A stretch of DNA of 64,000 bases from Gottfriedia endophytica (lineage in GTDB: Bacteria > Bacillota > Bacilli > Bacillales > Bacillaceae_G): positions 186,001-250,000 of the forward strand of contig NZ_JAGIYQ010000004.1 of NCBI RefSeq assembly GCF_017814275.1. Direction: 5' to 3'. The notes under the pieces were generated by a model that searched no databases, had not been told where the DNA came from, and was given only the letters and a program-made list of their open reading frames with translations. Of this stretch, positions 1 to 8,933 are shown in pieces (positions within the stretch are counted from its first letter, which is position 1; every line of letters starts with the position of its first letter). The position numbers and the translations under genes are program-made.

Positions 1-414
1 GCTGAGAGCTTATATGAGGTTCTTAAAGCTTTTCATGTTCAAACTGGTGTTCAACTTGCATTCCAATGCTGTGAACATTTAAATCGTGCACTCGTTGTTG
101 AAAAAGAAACTGCAAAGAGTTTTCGATTAGATGAAGTAACTGTTACACCAGTACGATCAGCAGGTGGTGCATTAGCAACATTTGCCTTTCATCATCTCGA
201 AGATCCGGTAATTGTTGAATTTATTAAAGCAGATGCAGGAATTGATATTGGGGATACATTAATTGGTATGCACCTAAAACATGTTGCTGTTCCAGTTCGT
301 ACTAGTATTAAAAAAATTGGAGAAGCACATGTAGTTACTGCGAAAACTAGACCAAAACTAATTGGTGGACCAAGGGCAATTTATTCGGTAAATGAAGAAA
401 CTATTTTACGCTAA
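1..414 (+). CDS. ywlG: YwlG/UPF0340 (TIGR01440) family protein, 3' end only
   Basis: The reading frame is open from base 1 and stops at 412-414, so only the last 137 residues are present. The visible part includes the stretch [14 protein letters not shown], then [11 protein letters not shown], and ends [19 protein letters not shown], which I recognise as the conserved C-terminal half of the UPF0340/TIGR01440 family (YwlG in B. subtilis). The biochemical function of this family is unknown to me. In Bacillus it lies directly upstream of glyA, as here, which supports the assignment. The gene is cut by the window edge, not broken. Confidence 0.85.
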   Translation, partial: AESLYEVLKAFHVQTGVQLAFQCCEHLNRALVVEKETAKSFRLDEVTVTPVRSAGGALATFAFHHLEDPVIVEFIKADAGIDIGDTLIGMHLKHVAVPVRTSIKKIGEAHVVTAKTRPKLIGGPRAIYSVNEETILR

Positions 415-525
415 AAAAGATTTTTCAATTCGTTTTTCAAGAATAATGAATAGTATGCTCAGGGAAAGATGCATACTACAAAAAATAATTGAATGAATGA
501 GTTAGAAATAAAGGCAGTTACATAG

Positions 526-564
526 AAGGAATCTCAATAAGAATTAGAGGGATTCCTTTTTTAT
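526..564 (+). terminator. Intrinsic terminator after ywlG
   Basis: An AAGGAATC / GATTCCTT stem-loop is followed by a T-run, about 110 bp after the ywlG stop. The rest of the gap to glyA (415-760) holds a perfect 8-bp inverted repeat TAGTATGC/GCATACTA (451-478) without a T-run. A TAAAAT at 674-679 could be a -10 for glyA, but no convincing -35 precedes it. Confidence 0.6.
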
Positions 565-760
565 TATTCAAAAGTTAAATTGATTAGCTTTTATTTACTA
601 TTCTAAAAAATAATTAAAAAATGATTTTTTAAACAAACTGTTAAAAAAACTCCCAAATTTCGAATTATCGTGGTAAAATAAAGTGGAAATTAGGTTATTT
701 TCGAATGTTATTCAAAAAAAAAGTTTGATTGTTCGTTTTTTTAATAAGGGGGATGTTAAA

Positions 761-2002
761 ATGGAAAATTTAAAAGTGCAAGACCCGTCATTATTCGAAG
801 CTATTCAACTAGAACTTGGTAGACAACGCTCTAAAATTGAGTTAATTGCATCCGAAAACTTTGTAAGTGAAGCGGTAATGGAAGCTCAAGGCTCTGTTTT
901 AACAAACAAATATGCGGAAGGATATCCTTCTAAACGTTACTATGGTGGCTGTGAGTATGTTGATATTGCAGAAAATATTGCAAGAGATCGAGCAAAACAG
1001 TTATTTGGTGCAGAGCATGTAAACGTTCAACCGCATTCAGGCGCACAAGCAAACATGGCAGTTTATTTTACAATTTTAAAACATGGCGATACTGTATTAG
1101 GTATGAACCTATCTCATGGTGGTCACTTAACACACGGAAGCCCTGTTAACTTTAGTGGATTACAATATAACTTTGTTGAATATGGTGTAGACGAAAACAC
1201 TCAAACAATTAATTATGAAGATGTACTTGAAAAAGCACGCGTACACAAACCAAAATTAATTGTCGCTGGTGCAAGTGCATATCCAAGAGAAATCGATTTT
1301 AAGAAATTCCGTGAAATCGCAGATGAAGTTGGAGCATACTTAATGGTTGATATGGCTCATATTGCAGGTTTAGTAGCAGCTGGCCTTCATCCTAGCCCAG
1401 TACCTTACGCTGATTTTGTGACAACAACTACTCATAAAACATTACGTGGACCTCGTGGTGGAATGATTCTTTGTAAAGAAGAATATGCGAAAGCAATTGA
1501 TAAGTCTATTTTCCCTGGAATTCAAGGTGGTCCATTAATGCACGTTATTGCAGCTAAAGCAGTAGCATTTGGGGAAGCTCTTCAAGAAGATTTTACTCAA
1601 TACGCAAAATCTATTATTGAAAATGCAAAACGTCTTGCAGAAGGATTACAAAAAGAAGGAATTCAATTAGTTTCTGGTGGTACAGATAACCATCTAATCT
1701 TAATTGATGTGCGTTCTTTAAACTTAACTGGTAAAGTAGCAGAGCATGTTCTTGATGAAATTGGTATTACTTGTAATAAGAATACAATCCCATTTGATCC
1801 AGCAAGCCCATTCGTTACAAGTGGAATCCGAATTGGTACTGCTGCAGTAACATCACGTGGCTTTACATTAGAAGATATGGATGAAATTGCATCAATCATT
1901 GCAGAAACACTTAAAAACCCAGAAGACGAAGCTGTTTTAGAAACATCTCGTCAACGAGTAGCAGCACTTTCTGGTAAATATGAGTTATATCCTAACAAAT
2001 AA
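761..2002 (+). CDS. glyA: Serine hydroxymethyltransferase
   Basis: This PLP enzyme interconverts serine and glycine while charging tetrahydrofolate with a one-carbon unit, in the cytoplasm. The 413-residue product is full length for bacterial SHMT. It contains the PLP-lysine motif [14 protein letters not shown] (Lys226), the N-terminal [13 protein letters not shown] substrate/PLP motif and VDMAHIAGL. The frame is open 26 codons further upstream, but the AAGGGGG ribosome site at 746-752 is spaced for the ATG at 761, and the protein from there matches the family N-terminus. The gene stands between ywlG and upp as in other Bacillus and ends at its own terminator, so it is probably monocistronic. 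Confidence 0.97.
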   Translation: MENLKVQDPSLFEAIQLELGRQRSKIELIASENFVSEAVMEAQGSVLTNKYAEGYPSKRYYGGCEYVDIAENIARDRAKQLFGAEHVNVQPHSGAQANMAVYFTILKHGDTVLGMNLSHGGHLTHGSPVNFSGLQYNFVEYGVDENTQTINYEDVLEKARVHKPKLIVAGASAYPREIDFKKFREIADEVGAYLMVDMAHIAGLVAAGLHPSPVPYADFVTTTTHKTLRGPRGGMILCKEEYAKAIDKSIFPGIQGGPLMHVIAAKAVAFGEALQEDFTQYAKSIIENAKRLAEGLQKEGIQLVSGGTDNHLILIDVRSLNLTGKVAEHVLDEIGITCNKNTIPFDPASPFVTSGIRIGTAAVTSRGFTLEDMDEIASIIAETLKNPEDEAVLETSRQRVAALSGKYELYPNK

Positions 2003-2016
2003 TAATTAGTGAATAC

Positions 2017-2053
2017 GACTAGCATCTAAATTAATAGGTGCTAGTCTTCTTTG
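2017..2053 (+). terminator. Intrinsic terminator after glyA
   Basis: A 12-bp stem (GACTAGCATCTA pairing with TAGGTGCTAGTC, one G-T pair) with a short A/T loop is followed by a T-rich tail, 15 bp after the glyA stop. Confidence 0.8.
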
Positions 2054-2145
2054 TGTTCGATCTTTAGGGTTTTTATAGGAATTAGCTCTATTAGAGATTA
2101 TTTTTGTTTAAATATGATATTGTTCAAGCAAAACGTTGATACTGT

Positions 2146-2277
2146 AGTTGATTGTAGTGGAAGGTGCGAGACTCCTGTGGGAACAGCGGGACAGGTGAGA
2201 CCCCGCAGGAGCGTTAGCGACGAGGAGGCTCACCGACCGCCCCACGGAAAGCGAGTATCCTGGAGCGGAAATCAACT
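2146..2277. repeat. Dispersed structured repeat, family 1, copy A
   Basis: A 132-bp GC-rich element in AT-rich surroundings. It is bounded by the 8-bp inverted ends AGTTGATT and AATCAACT and carries the core GAGACTCCTGTGGG ... GACCCCGCAGGAGC ... CGACGAGGAGGCTCA. Close copies lie at 3940-4071, 42161-42270 and 42316-42448. CCTGTGGGG-type segments can pair with CCCCGCAGG, so the transcript should fold strongly. A short degenerate piece resembling the right end (GAGACTCTTGCGGAAAGCGAGTGGA) follows near 2310-2335. I know similar sequences from intergenic regions of many Bacillaceae; no transposase is encoded. Confidence 0.8.
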
Positions 2278-2430
2278 TCTCTCATTTCTATATAGCAACA
2301 ATATCTGTGAGACTCTTGCGGAAAGCGAGTGGATTTTTGCTAATAGCAATAATCTTTTTTTTCAGTGCCATCGCATTAAATAACTTAATAGTAAAAATAA
2401 TCAAATATAAAAACGTTCACATAATCTTAC

Positions 2431-2459
2431 TTGAATTCTCTTAAAACTTTCTGTAAAAT
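2431..2459 (+). promoter_or_regulatory. Probable sigma-A promoter of upp
   Basis: TTGAAT (2431-2436) and TAAAAT (2454-2459) are separated by exactly 17 bp, upstream of the upp ribosome site. With the glyA terminator and repeat copy A this accounts for the 508-bp gap between glyA and upp. Confidence 0.55.
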
Positions 2460-2510
2460 TCATAGGAGTATATAAATGATAGATGTTAGAAGTTGGAAGG
2501 AGCGGAATAA

Positions 2511-3140
2511 ATGAGTAAAATTTATGTTTTTGATCACCCACTTATACAGCATAAAGTAACATTAATTCGTAAGAAAAGTACTGGTACAAAGGAATTTCGC
2601 GCATTAGTTGATGAAGTAGCAGGATTAATGGCGTTTGAAATTACTCGTGACCTTCCACTTGAAGAAATTGAAATCGAGACACCAGTTGCAAAAGCGAAGG
2701 CAAATGTCATTTCTGGTAAAAAACTAGGGATCGTTCCGATTCTACGTGCGGGCTTAGGAATGGTTGATGGTTTCTTGAAGTTAGTTCCAGCTGCAAAAGT
2801 TGGACATGTTGGTTTATACCGTGATCCTGAAACTTTAAAGCCGGTAGAATACTATGTAAAATTACCAACTGATGTGACTGAACGTGATTTTATTGTAATT
2901 GATCCAATGTTAGCAACGGGTGGTTCTGCTGTTGAAGCGATTAACTCGTTAAAAAACCGTGGAGCTAAACATATTAAATTCATGTGCTTAATTGCTGCTC
3001 CTGAAGGGGTTAAAGTATTACAAGATGCACATCCAGATGTTGATATTTACATCGCTGCATTAGATGAAAAGCTAAATGATCATGGTTACATCATTCCAGG
3101 TTTAGGCGATGCTGGCGACCGTTTATTCGGAACTAAATAA
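2511..3140 (+). CDS. upp: Uracil phosphoribosyltransferase
   Basis: It converts uracil and PRPP to UMP, the pyrimidine salvage step. The product is 209 residues, the usual length. The PRPP-binding loop is visible as [16 protein letters not shown] (about residues 128-143) and the conserved C-terminus as [13 protein letters not shown]. The start at 2511 follows a good GGAAGGAG ribosome site. It lies between glyA and the atp region as in B. subtilis, but here the atp operon is some 10 kb downstream because accessory genes and the deo cluster lie between them. Its uracil substrate is also released by Pdp, encoded 6.5 kb downstream. Confidence 0.97.
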   Translation: MSKIYVFDHPLIQHKVTLIRKKSTGTKEFRALVDEVAGLMAFEITRDLPLEEIEIETPVAKAKANVISGKKLGIVPILRAGLGMVDGFLKLVPAAKVGHVGLYRDPETLKPVEYYVKLPTDVTERDFIVIDPMLATGGSAVEAINSLKNRGAKHIKFMCLIAAPEGVKVLQDAHPDVDIYIAALDEKLNDHGYIIPGLGDAGDRLFGTK

Positions 3141-3152
3141 TGTCGATGAGTT

Positions 3153-3188
3153 AACAGTTCTCTTATTTTAGAGGACTGTTTTTTCTTT
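3153..3188 (+). terminator. Intrinsic terminator after upp
   Basis: AACAGTTCTCT pairs with AGAGGACTGTT around a short loop, and a T-rich run follows. It lies 13 bp after the upp stop. Confidence 0.8.
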
Positions 3189-3381
3189 AATGTTTTTTCA
3201 ACCCTATGTTCTAATTAACTACTCTCGTTGTTGGCTACAAAGTTTACGAAAACTCCTATTTAAAGTGACAAGATGCAATGAGCATTTGTTTTATGTATAA
3301 TAATGAAAAAGAAATTATTATTAAAATTATTTGAATAAACTAAAACTGGAAGCTTATTTTAGTTTTTAGGAGGTGTAAACA

Positions 3382-3480
3382 ATGGCAAGTAATTTGGTAT
3401 TGCCAAACACTAAAGCGACTCATGCAAAGCCTAATATTAGAAAGGCGATACTTTGCATGGGGTGGACTTTCTTGAAATAA
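3382..3480 (+). CDS. Possible 32-residue small protein
   Basis: An ATG at 3382 sits 5-6 bp behind a near-perfect AGGAGGTGT ribosome site (3369-3377) and opens a 32-codon frame (MASNLVLPNTKATHAK..., ending GWTFLK). I recognise no family. Inside the frame ATGCAAAG and CTTTGCAT form an 8-bp inverted repeat (about 3422-3459) that would fold in the mRNA. It precedes the CD3324-family gene by 90 bp. The strong ribosome site is the main reason to list it; it could also be a leader peptide or a decayed gene start. Confidence 0.3.
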   Translation: MASNLVLPNTKATHAKPNIRKAILCMGWTFLK

Positions 3481-3569
3481 ATCGCCCAAATAAGCGTATA
3501 TCATCATTTCTACTATTCGGCTTTGCACCTTATTTTTATTTTTAATTAAAGAATAAGGGGCCGGCAGAA

Positions 3570-3833
3570 ATGAAATATGTAAAAGCGAATACTATTTTAC
3601 CAAAAGAATTATTAGCAGAAATTCAAAAGTATGTTCAAGGTGAAATAATTTATATCCCCAAACCTGAAAAGACTTATCAAAAATGGGGTACACGTTCTGG
3701 TGGAAGGAAACTAATTGATGATCGAAATACTTCAATTCGAAATGCATTTAAAAATGGTAGGAGTATTCATCAATTAGGTGAGGAATATTATCTTTCAATA
3801 GAAACAATAAAGAAAATTGTTTACTCTAAATAA
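3570..3833 (+). CDS. CD3324 family (Mor-like) DNA-binding protein
   Basis: The 87-residue product (MKYVKANTILPKELLAEIQKY at its start) matches what I know of the CD3324 family, small proteins related to the Mor transcription activator of phage Mu. The N-terminal part resembles a dimerisation segment (ELLAEIQKYVQGEIIYIPKPE), followed by the basic, aromatic stretch YQKWGTRSGGRK. The C-terminal half (RNTSIRNAFKNGRSIHQLGEEYYLSIETIKKIVYSK) looks like a helix-turn-helix. No target is evident; the only neighbour on the same strand before the terminator is the 32-codon frame at 3382. A cytoplasmic transcription regulator is inferred from the fold only. The ribosome site (AAGGGGCCGG) is moderate. Confidence 0.75.
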   Translation: MKYVKANTILPKELLAEIQKYVQGEIIYIPKPEKTYQKWGTRSGGRKLIDDRNTSIRNAFKNGRSIHQLGEEYYLSIETIKKIVYSK

Positions 3834-3847
3834 CGATAGAAAATAAG

Positions 3848-3884
3848 GCACTAATGATCGTGAAAATGGATTATTAGTGCTTTG
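3848..3884 (+). terminator. Terminator after the CD3324-family gene
   Basis: GCACTAATGATC and GATTATTAGTGC form a stem of about 12 bp with an internal wobble. A short T-rich tail follows. Confidence 0.65.
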
Positions 3885-3939
3885 ATTTTGGCTTTTTTCT
3901 AAATGATAGTTGCTTATAGATTTTAATTTTAAAGACAGA

Positions 3940-4071
3940 AGTTGATTACATCGGAAGGTGCGAGACTCCTGTGGGAATAGCGGGAAGGCTGAGACCCCGC
4001 AGGAGCGTAAGCGACGAGGAGGCTCAGCTCACGCCCCACGGAAAGGGAGCAACCTGGAGTTGTAACGAATT
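3940..4071. repeat. Dispersed structured repeat, family 1, copy B
   Basis: Second copy of the 130-bp element (left end AGTTGATT; core GAGACTCCTGTGGG, GACCCCGCAGGAGC, GACGAGGAGGCTCA). The right end is degenerate (TGTAACGAATT instead of GGAAATCAACT), so the terminal inverted repeat is lost. The 11 bp in front of it (AAAGACAGAAG) also precede copy D, so the unit may extend beyond the inverted ends. Between the terminator at 3848-3884 and the gene at 4215 nothing else is recognisable. Confidence 0.75.
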
Positions 4072-4214
4072 CTAAAATAGGAACAATGTACACGAAAACA
4101 GCCTTGTTTTTTATATGGCAAATTTAATTTTAAGTTATTCTATACATTTTCTTTCTTTAATTTATCTCATAAAATAGATACAAAATAGCTACAATCTGTT
4201 TAGGAGAGATAAAA

Positions 4215-4853
4215 ATGGAACCATTTTTAAGAAATGACCAGTATAATTTTATAAAAGCCCAGACACAGATTTTAATTAATGGCCATTCGATGACAAACGA
4301 TAAAGATGTTCTTCGTGCGTTAAAAGAGATTTCAAAAGAAAAAGTGTTCAAATTGTTCATGGATATGAATGATGAGCAAAAAAATATGATCGATCCCATT
4401 CACACTATTATAGATAAATCTGATGAAGAAGCATTTTTATTACAATTAAAGCCATATGTAATTCCTTTTAAAGAGGTAACTGAGCAAACATTAAAAAAAT
4501 TATTTCCAAAAGCAAAGAAGTTAAAGCTTCCATCAATGGAGAATATAGATTTAAAAGAGTTATCTTACTTGAGCTGGGATGATAAAGGTTCAAACAAAAA
4601 ATTTATCATAACAGAACAGCAAAATAAGCTTATAGGGATACAAGGAACATTTTCAAGCTTAAATAAAAAAGGTATTTGTGTACTATGTAATCGATTTGAA
4701 GAAGTAGGAATGTTTCTAACAGAAATAAAAGGTTCAGTTCAAGGTACGTATATAAAAAGAGGGAATCATATTTGCCAAGATAGTCAAAAATGTAATCAAA
4801 ATATAGCAACGTTAGATAAGTTGAATGATTTTATTGTGCGGCTCAAAAGTTGA
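4215..4853 (+). CDS. FusB/FusC family elongation factor G-binding protein
   Basis: The 212-residue product has the two-part layout of the FusB/FusC (FBP) family: a helical N-terminal domain and a C-terminal treble-clef zinc finger. The likely zinc ligands are in CVLCNRF (about residues 155-158) and HICQDSQKC (about 187-195). In staphylococci these proteins bind EF-G on the ribosome and rescue translation stalled by fusidic acid; chromosomal relatives are common in Firmicutes and their housekeeping role is less clear. The start has a good AGGAGAG site at 4203-4209. It appears to be a single-gene unit between repeat copy B and deoR. Resistance itself cannot be inferred from sequence. Confidence 0.8.
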   Translation: MEPFLRNDQYNFIKAQTQILINGHSMTNDKDVLRALKEISKEKVFKLFMDMNDEQKNMIDPIHTIIDKSDEEAFLLQLKPYVIPFKEVTEQTLKKLFPKAKKLKLPSMENIDLKELSYLSWDDKGSNKKFIITEQQNKLIGIQGTFSSLNKKGICVLCNRFEEVGMFLTEIKGSVQGTYIKRGNHICQDSQKCNQNIATLDKLNDFIVRLKS

Positions 4854-4859
4854 GTTAAC

Positions 4860-4922
4860 TGGTAAAGTTGTGTTACATTTTTATAATATTTTGTACTAAA
4901 GTAATAAATAACAACTTTACCA
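4860..4922. promoter_or_regulatory. 12-bp perfect inverted repeat upstream of deoR
   Basis: TGGTAAAGTTGT (4860-4871) and ACAACTTTACCA (4911-4922) are exact reverse complements separated by 39 nt that include a TATAAT (4882-4887). It may be the terminator of the FusB-like gene (TTGTTTT follows), an operator pair around the deoR promoter, or both. Confidence 0.45.
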
Positions 4923-4952
4923 TTGTTTTACAGAAAAGTGAGATGAACCAAA

Positions 4953-5894
4953 GTGGAAAAAGGAAAACAACGATTAATTATAGATGCTGCGAGATTATAT
5001 TATGAGTCAGATTTAAGTCAGCAGGAAATAGCGAAAAAATTAGGGGTATCACGCCCAACAATTTCTAGACTTCTTCAACAAGCAAAGGAATTAGGTTTTG
5101 TTCGTATAGAAATTATGGATCCCATGGAAAATAATAAAGAATTAGCAAGAAAGGTAAAAAGTAAATATGGCTTACATACTGTATTAGTGTGTAACTCTCC
5201 CATAAATGATGATAACGAAATCATTCAATTTATTGCGAAAAGAGCAGCTGAGTTATTGAATGAAATTGTAACGGATGGTGATATTGTAGGTGTTACTTGG
5301 GGGAACACAATGTACCACATTGCGACTAACTTGAAAAAGAAGCGAGTGAAGGGTGTAGAAGTCATTCAATTAAATGGTGGTATCAGTCAATCCCAAGTAA
5401 ATACATATGCCTCAGAAACAGTAAATTTGTTTGCTGAAGCTTTTAATACAATTCCTCGTTATTTACCCTTACCAATCATATTCGATAACCCTGAAGTAAA
5501 GAAGATGGTTGAATCTGATCGCCATATTAGACGAATTATTGAAATGGGGAAACAGGCAAATGTTGCAGTATTTACAGTTGGAACTGTGAAAAAGAATGCA
5601 TTACTATTTCGAGTTGGCTATTTTAACAAAGAAGAAGAAAAAGACATTCAGCAACATGCTGTTGGAGATATTTGCTCTCGATTTTTTACTGAATCAGGAG
5701 AAATTTTCAGTGAAATAATTGATAAAAGAACAGTTGGAATCGAATTAGAAGAATTAAAGAAAAAAGAAAAATCAATTTTAATCGCAGGTGGAGAGAAAAA
5801 AATTGAGGCAATCCATGGAGCGCTTTCCGGAAAATATGCCAATTATTTAATTACGGATCAGTTTACAGCTAAACACTTGCTAGAGTTAGAATGA
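4953..5894 (+). CDS. deoR: DeoR, deoxyribonucleoside regulator (SorC/DeoR sugar-binding family)
   Basis: A 313-residue SorC-type repressor. The N-terminal helix-turn-helix is clear (SDLSQQEIAKKLGVSRPTIS, about residues 19-38), followed by a large effector domain with GDIVGVTWGNTMYHIA and IQLNGG motifs. B. subtilis DeoR represses dra-nupC-pdp and is released by deoxyribose-5-phosphate; the same target genes follow here, so the role is inferred with good confidence. The start chosen is GTG at 4953. Its ribosome site (AAAAGTGAG) is weak, which may keep levels low. A possible operator lies upstream (4860-4922) and another before deoC. Confidence 0.9.
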   Translation: MEKGKQRLIIDAARLYYESDLSQQEIAKKLGVSRPTISRLLQQAKELGFVRIEIMDPMENNKELARKVKSKYGLHTVLVCNSPINDDNEIIQFIAKRAAELLNEIVTDGDIVGVTWGNTMYHIATNLKKKRVKGVEVIQLNGGISQSQVNTYASETVNLFAEAFNTIPRYLPLPIIFDNPEVKKMVESDRHIRRIIEMGKQANVAVFTVGTVKKNALLFRVGYFNKEEEKDIQQHAVGDICSRFFTESGEIFSEIIDKRTVGIELEELKKKEKSILIAGGEKKIEAIHGALSGKYANYLITDQFTAKHLLELE

Positions 5895-5905
5895 CAATGT
5901 TGAAT

Positions 5906-5950
5906 AAGCACGAGCGGAATCCATTGAGGAAACCTGTCTGTGCTTTTTTT
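5906..5950 (+). terminator. Weak terminator after deoR
   Basis: AAGCACGAG and CTGTGCTT form an imperfect stem around a 20-nt loop, followed by TTTTTTTAT. Read-through into deoC is possible. Confidence 0.45.
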
Positions 5951-6022
5951 ATTTTGTTATGTATTCGCTTTCAAGTAGGATGGGTTGTTTTTCCTTTTAA
6001 GGGAAAATCTAATCCTCTGGAG

Positions 6023-6060
6023 TTGAACATAATTTCATAAACCATTTTACAAAAGTTCAA
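6023..6060. promoter_or_regulatory. Possible DeoR operator half-sites upstream of deoC
   Basis: TTGAAC (6023-6028) and GTTCAA (6055-6060) are inverted, roughly 70-105 bp before the expected transcription start. An imperfect palindrome AGGTTGTC...AACGACCT (6092-6115) also covers the -35 and spacer of the deoC promoter. Either could bind DeoR; the assignment rests on position only. Confidence 0.35.
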
Positions 6061-6094
6061 GCTGGTGATATAGTAAAAATGTACTTTAAATAGG

Positions 6095-6123
6095 TTGTCA
6101 GACATCTAACGACCTATTATAAT
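6095..6123 (+). promoter_or_regulatory. Probable sigma-A promoter of deoC
   Basis: TTGTCA (6095-6100) and a perfect TATAAT (6118-6123) are separated by 17 bp, 68 bp before the deoC start. The 296-bp gap between deoR and deoC therefore looks purely regulatory. Confidence 0.7.
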
Positions 6124-6190
6124 AAAAATCTAATACATTTAAGCAATAATCCAATATTGAAAAATGTGTTTCAAATAGGAGCGGATATAA

Positions 6191-6853
6191 ATGGATTTTA
6201 CAAATTTAATTGACCATACTTTATTACGTGCGGATGCATCTAAAGCTGAAGTTACAAAACTGATCGAAGAAGCGAAAGAATATAATTTTGCATCTGTTTG
6301 TTTAAATCCAACATGGGTTTCTTATGCTGCAGAATTATTAAAAGAATCAAATGTAAAGGTTTGCACTGTTATTGGATTCCCTTTAGGAGCTAACACGCCT
6401 GAAACAAAAGCATTTGAAACAAAAAATGCGATTGAAAACGGTGCTGGGGAAGTTGATATGGTTATCAACATCGGTGCATTAAAAGATAAAAACGACGAAT
6501 TAGTTGAAAAAGATATTCGTGCAGTAGTTGAAGCTGCAAAAGGTAAGGCTTTAGTAAAAGTAATTATTGAAACTTGCTTACTAACTGAAGAAGAAAAAAT
6601 TCGTGCTTGTGAATTATCTGTAAAAGCTGGTACAGACTTTGTAAAAACATCAACAGGATTTTCAACTGGTGGAGCAACTGTAGAAGACGTAGCTCTTATG
6701 CGTAAAGTAGTTGGCGAAAACGTTGGCGTTAAAGCATCTGGTGGTGTACGTAGCTTAGAAGATATGAAAAACGTAGTAGAAGCTGGAGCTAATCGTATCG
6801 GTACAAGTTCAGGTGTAAAACTTGTAAACGGCGAAACAACTACATCATATTAA
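6191..6853 (+). CDS. deoC: Deoxyribose-phosphate aldolase
   Basis: It cleaves 2-deoxyribose-5-phosphate to glyceraldehyde-3-phosphate and acetaldehyde, the last step of deoxynucleoside catabolism. The 220-residue product is a standard class I aldolase. The Schiff-base lysine is Lys152 in [15 protein letters not shown]; the second active-site lysine region is ALVKVIIET (Lys123), and GVKASGGVR is the phosphate-binding motif. The ATG at 6191 follows AGGAGCGG. It is the first gene behind the deo promoter, matching the dra position of the B. subtilis dra-nupC-pdp operon. Its substrate is also the expected inducer of DeoR, so its activity should turn the response off. Confidence 0.96.
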   Translation: MDFTNLIDHTLLRADASKAEVTKLIEEAKEYNFASVCLNPTWVSYAAELLKESNVKVCTVIGFPLGANTPETKAFETKNAIENGAGEVDMVINIGALKDKNDELVEKDIRAVVEAAKGKALVKVIIETCLLTEEEKIRACELSVKAGTDFVKTSTGFSTGGATVEDVALMRKVVGENVGVKASGGVRSLEDMKNVVEAGANRIGTSSGVKLVNGETTTSY

Positions 6854-6876
6854 GATTATTGAATGAAGAAAAGAGT

Positions 6877-6955
6877 GAAAGGATAAGTAGGAAATCTTGC
6901 ATTCTACTAAAACTATTTTTATAGTTTGGAGATTGCCTATTATCCTTTCCTTTTT
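6877..6955 (+). terminator. Large stem-loop terminator between deoC and cdd
   Basis: GAAAGGATAA...TAGG pairs with CCTA...TTATCCTTTC over a long imperfect stem. An inner AAACTA/TAGTTT hairpin sits at the tip, and CTTTTTC follows. It should stop most transcripts after deoC, so the distal genes are either attenuated or have promoters of their own. Confidence 0.65.
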
Positions 6956-7020
6956 CTACATAAATACTCTTTCCACGATTATTTAACATCATTTTACCAA
7001 TAATTTTTGAGGTGAAAAAA

Positions 7021-7419
7021 ATGAATGCAGATCAATTAGTAAAAAAAGCGATAGAGGCAAGAGATTTTGCTTATGCACCTTATTCAAAGTTTAAAGTCGG
7101 AGCGGCGATTTTAACAACTAATCAAAAAGTATATAGTGGTTGTAATGTTGAAAACGCTTCATACGGTCTTACAAATTGTGCTGAGAGAACAGCAATTTTT
7201 AAAGCGGTATCAGAGGGTGAGTCGAAAGTAGAAGCGATTGCAATCGTTGCTGATACAGATGGTCCAGTTTCTCCGTGCGGAGCTTGCAGGCAAGTTATAG
7301 CAGAGTTTTGTCATGAAAAGACACAAATCATTTTAGCTAATCTAAAAGGTGATGTTGAAGTAACGACCATTGATCGTCTATTACCTGGATTCTTTGCTTC
7401 TAGCGATTTAAATAAATAA
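7021..7419 (+). CDS. cdd: Cytidine deaminase
   Basis: It hydrolyses cytidine and deoxycytidine to (deoxy)uridine plus ammonia. The 132-residue product is the small tetrameric type. The zinc site is complete: Cys53 with catalytic Glu55 in TNCAERTA, and Cys86/Cys89 in PCGACRQ. A GTG three codons upstream is in frame but lies inside the GAGGTG ribosome site, so the ATG at 7021 is the start. In B. subtilis cdd is elsewhere in the genome; here it is in the deo cluster, which makes sense because its product feeds Pdp. Confidence 0.96.
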   Translation: MNADQLVKKAIEARDFAYAPYSKFKVGAAILTTNQKVYSGCNVENASYGLTNCAERTAIFKAVSEGESKVEAIAIVADTDGPVSPCGACRQVIAEFCHEKTQIILANLKGDVEVTTIDRLLPGFFASSDLNK

Positions 7420-7607
7420 GGTAACCGGTCCGTTTAGATTTTTTTCCAGTTGTTGAAGACGCTCTAACATACTAGTTGATTAGTAATCATTGAAAAAATG
7501 ATAAAAAATAAAGCAATTTTAATGTTTTACCTGTATAATATATTTTTTAGCAGATTGAATAAATTGCAAATCATCTAGTATATTTATACATCTGACGGAG
7601 GAATAAT

Positions 7608-8789
7608 ATGAAGTATCTTATAGCAGCATTAGGATTACTTGTTGTATTAGGGATAGCGTATTTCGCTAGTAGTAACCGTAAACAAGTTAAAATTCGTCCT
7701 ATTATCGTAATGATCGTAATACAAATTGTTTTAGGATATATTTTGTTAAATACTAAGTTTGGTCTTGTATGTATTCAGGGATTTGCTGATGTATTTGGAA
7801 AGTTATTCGAATACGCTGGTGATGGTGTGAACTTTGTTTTCGGAGGTCTTTTAAATAACGGAGCAAGTTCATTCTTCTTAGGAGTATTATTACCGATAAT
7901 ATTTATCTCAGTATTAATCGGGATTTTACAATACACAAAAATATTACAATTTGTCATTAAATATATTGGTTTAGTCTTAAGTAAAATTAATGGAATGGGT
8001 AAATTAGAGTCTTATAATGCTGTTGCATCGGCAATTTTAGGACAATCTGAAGTATTTATTTCTGTAAAAAAACAAATTGGTCTCCTGCCGAAACATCGTT
8101 TATATACACTTTGTGCTTCAGCGATGTCAACTGTTTCAATGTCAATCGTTGGTGCTTATATGACAATGATTGAACCAAAATATGTCGTAACAGCAATGGT
8201 TCTGAACTTATTCGGTGGATTTATTATTTCGTCAATTATAAATCCTTATACAGTAACACCAGAAGAAGATATTCTTGAAGTACAAGAAGAAGAGAAACAA
8301 TCATTCTTTGAAATGCTTGGCGAATATATTATGGATGGTTTTAAAGTAGCGATTGTTGTTGCAGCAATGTTAATTGGTTTTGTAGCATTAATTAGTGCAA
8401 TTAATGACATCTTTAATATGGTTTTCGGTATCTCTTTCCAAGGAATTCTTGGTTATGTTTTTGCACCGATTGCATTCATTATGGGTATACCACTTCATGA
8501 GGCAGTAAATGCTGGTAGCATTATGGCGACAAAACTTGTTTCAAATGAATTCGTGGCGATGATGGATTTAGCTAAACAAGCTCATCAATTCTCACCACGT
8601 ACATTAGGGATTATTTCTGTATTCTTAGTATCATTTGCAAACTTTTCGTCAATTGGTATTATTTCGGGTGCAGTAAAAGGATTACATGAAAAGCAAGCTA
8701 ATGTAGTTGCGCGTTTCGGACTTAAATTATTATTTGGTGCAACATTAGTTAGTATTTTAACATCAGTAATTGTAAGTGTTATTATTTAA
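7608..8789 (+). CDS. nupC: NupC-type concentrative nucleoside transporter
   Basis: A 393-residue integral membrane protein of the CNT family that imports pyrimidine nucleosides with protons (or sodium). Many hydrophobic segments are visible. The conserved transport-domain motifs [12 protein letters not shown] (about 147-158) and the C-terminal [13 protein letters not shown] are present. The ribosome site before the ATG at 7608 is GACGGAGG. A TATAAT at 7534-7539 lacks a good -35, so a private promoter is uncertain. The substrate fits its neighbours: imported nucleosides go to Cdd and Pdp. Confidence 0.93.
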   Translation: MKYLIAALGLLVVLGIAYFASSNRKQVKIRPIIVMIVIQIVLGYILLNTKFGLVCIQGFADVFGKLFEYAGDGVNFVFGGLLNNGASSFFLGVLLPIIFISVLIGILQYTKILQFVIKYIGLVLSKINGMGKLESYNAVASAILGQSEVFISVKKQIGLLPKHRLYTLCASAMSTVSMSIVGAYMTMIEPKYVVTAMVLNLFGGFIISSIINPYTVTPEEDILEVQEEEKQSFFEMLGEYIMDGFKVAIVVAAMLIGFVALISAINDIFNMVFGISFQGILGYVFAPIAFIMGIPLHEAVNAGSIMATKLVSNEFVAMMDLAKQAHQFSPRTLGIISVFLVSFANFSSIGIISGAVKGLHEKQANVVARFGLKLLFGATLVSILTSVIVSVII

Positions 8790-8799
8790 AAAATTGTAA

Positions 8800-8841
8800 T
8801 GAACGTTCAATTGACTTTGTTGATTGGACGTTCAATTTTTC
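8800..8841 (+). terminator. Intrinsic terminator after nupC
   Basis: TGAACGTTCAAT pairs with ATTGGACGTTCA (one mismatch) and is followed by TTTTT. Confidence 0.75.
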
Positions 8842-8933
8842 ATTTTAGAATGTGAAAAAATTTCAATATTATGCAATATAAAGAGGAGGGTATTGGAAGT
8901 TAGACACAGAATCTAATTTTCAAAAGAAAAACT

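Noticed and set aside
2051-2383. A 110-residue open frame on the plus strand
   Set aside because: It runs through the glyA terminator tail and structured repeat copy A, and has no ribosome site or family resemblance.
4215-4853. Acquired fusidic acid resistance gene
   Set aside because: The gene belongs to the FusB/FusC fold, but chromosomal homologues are common in Firmicutes and there is no mobile element or transfer sign beside it.
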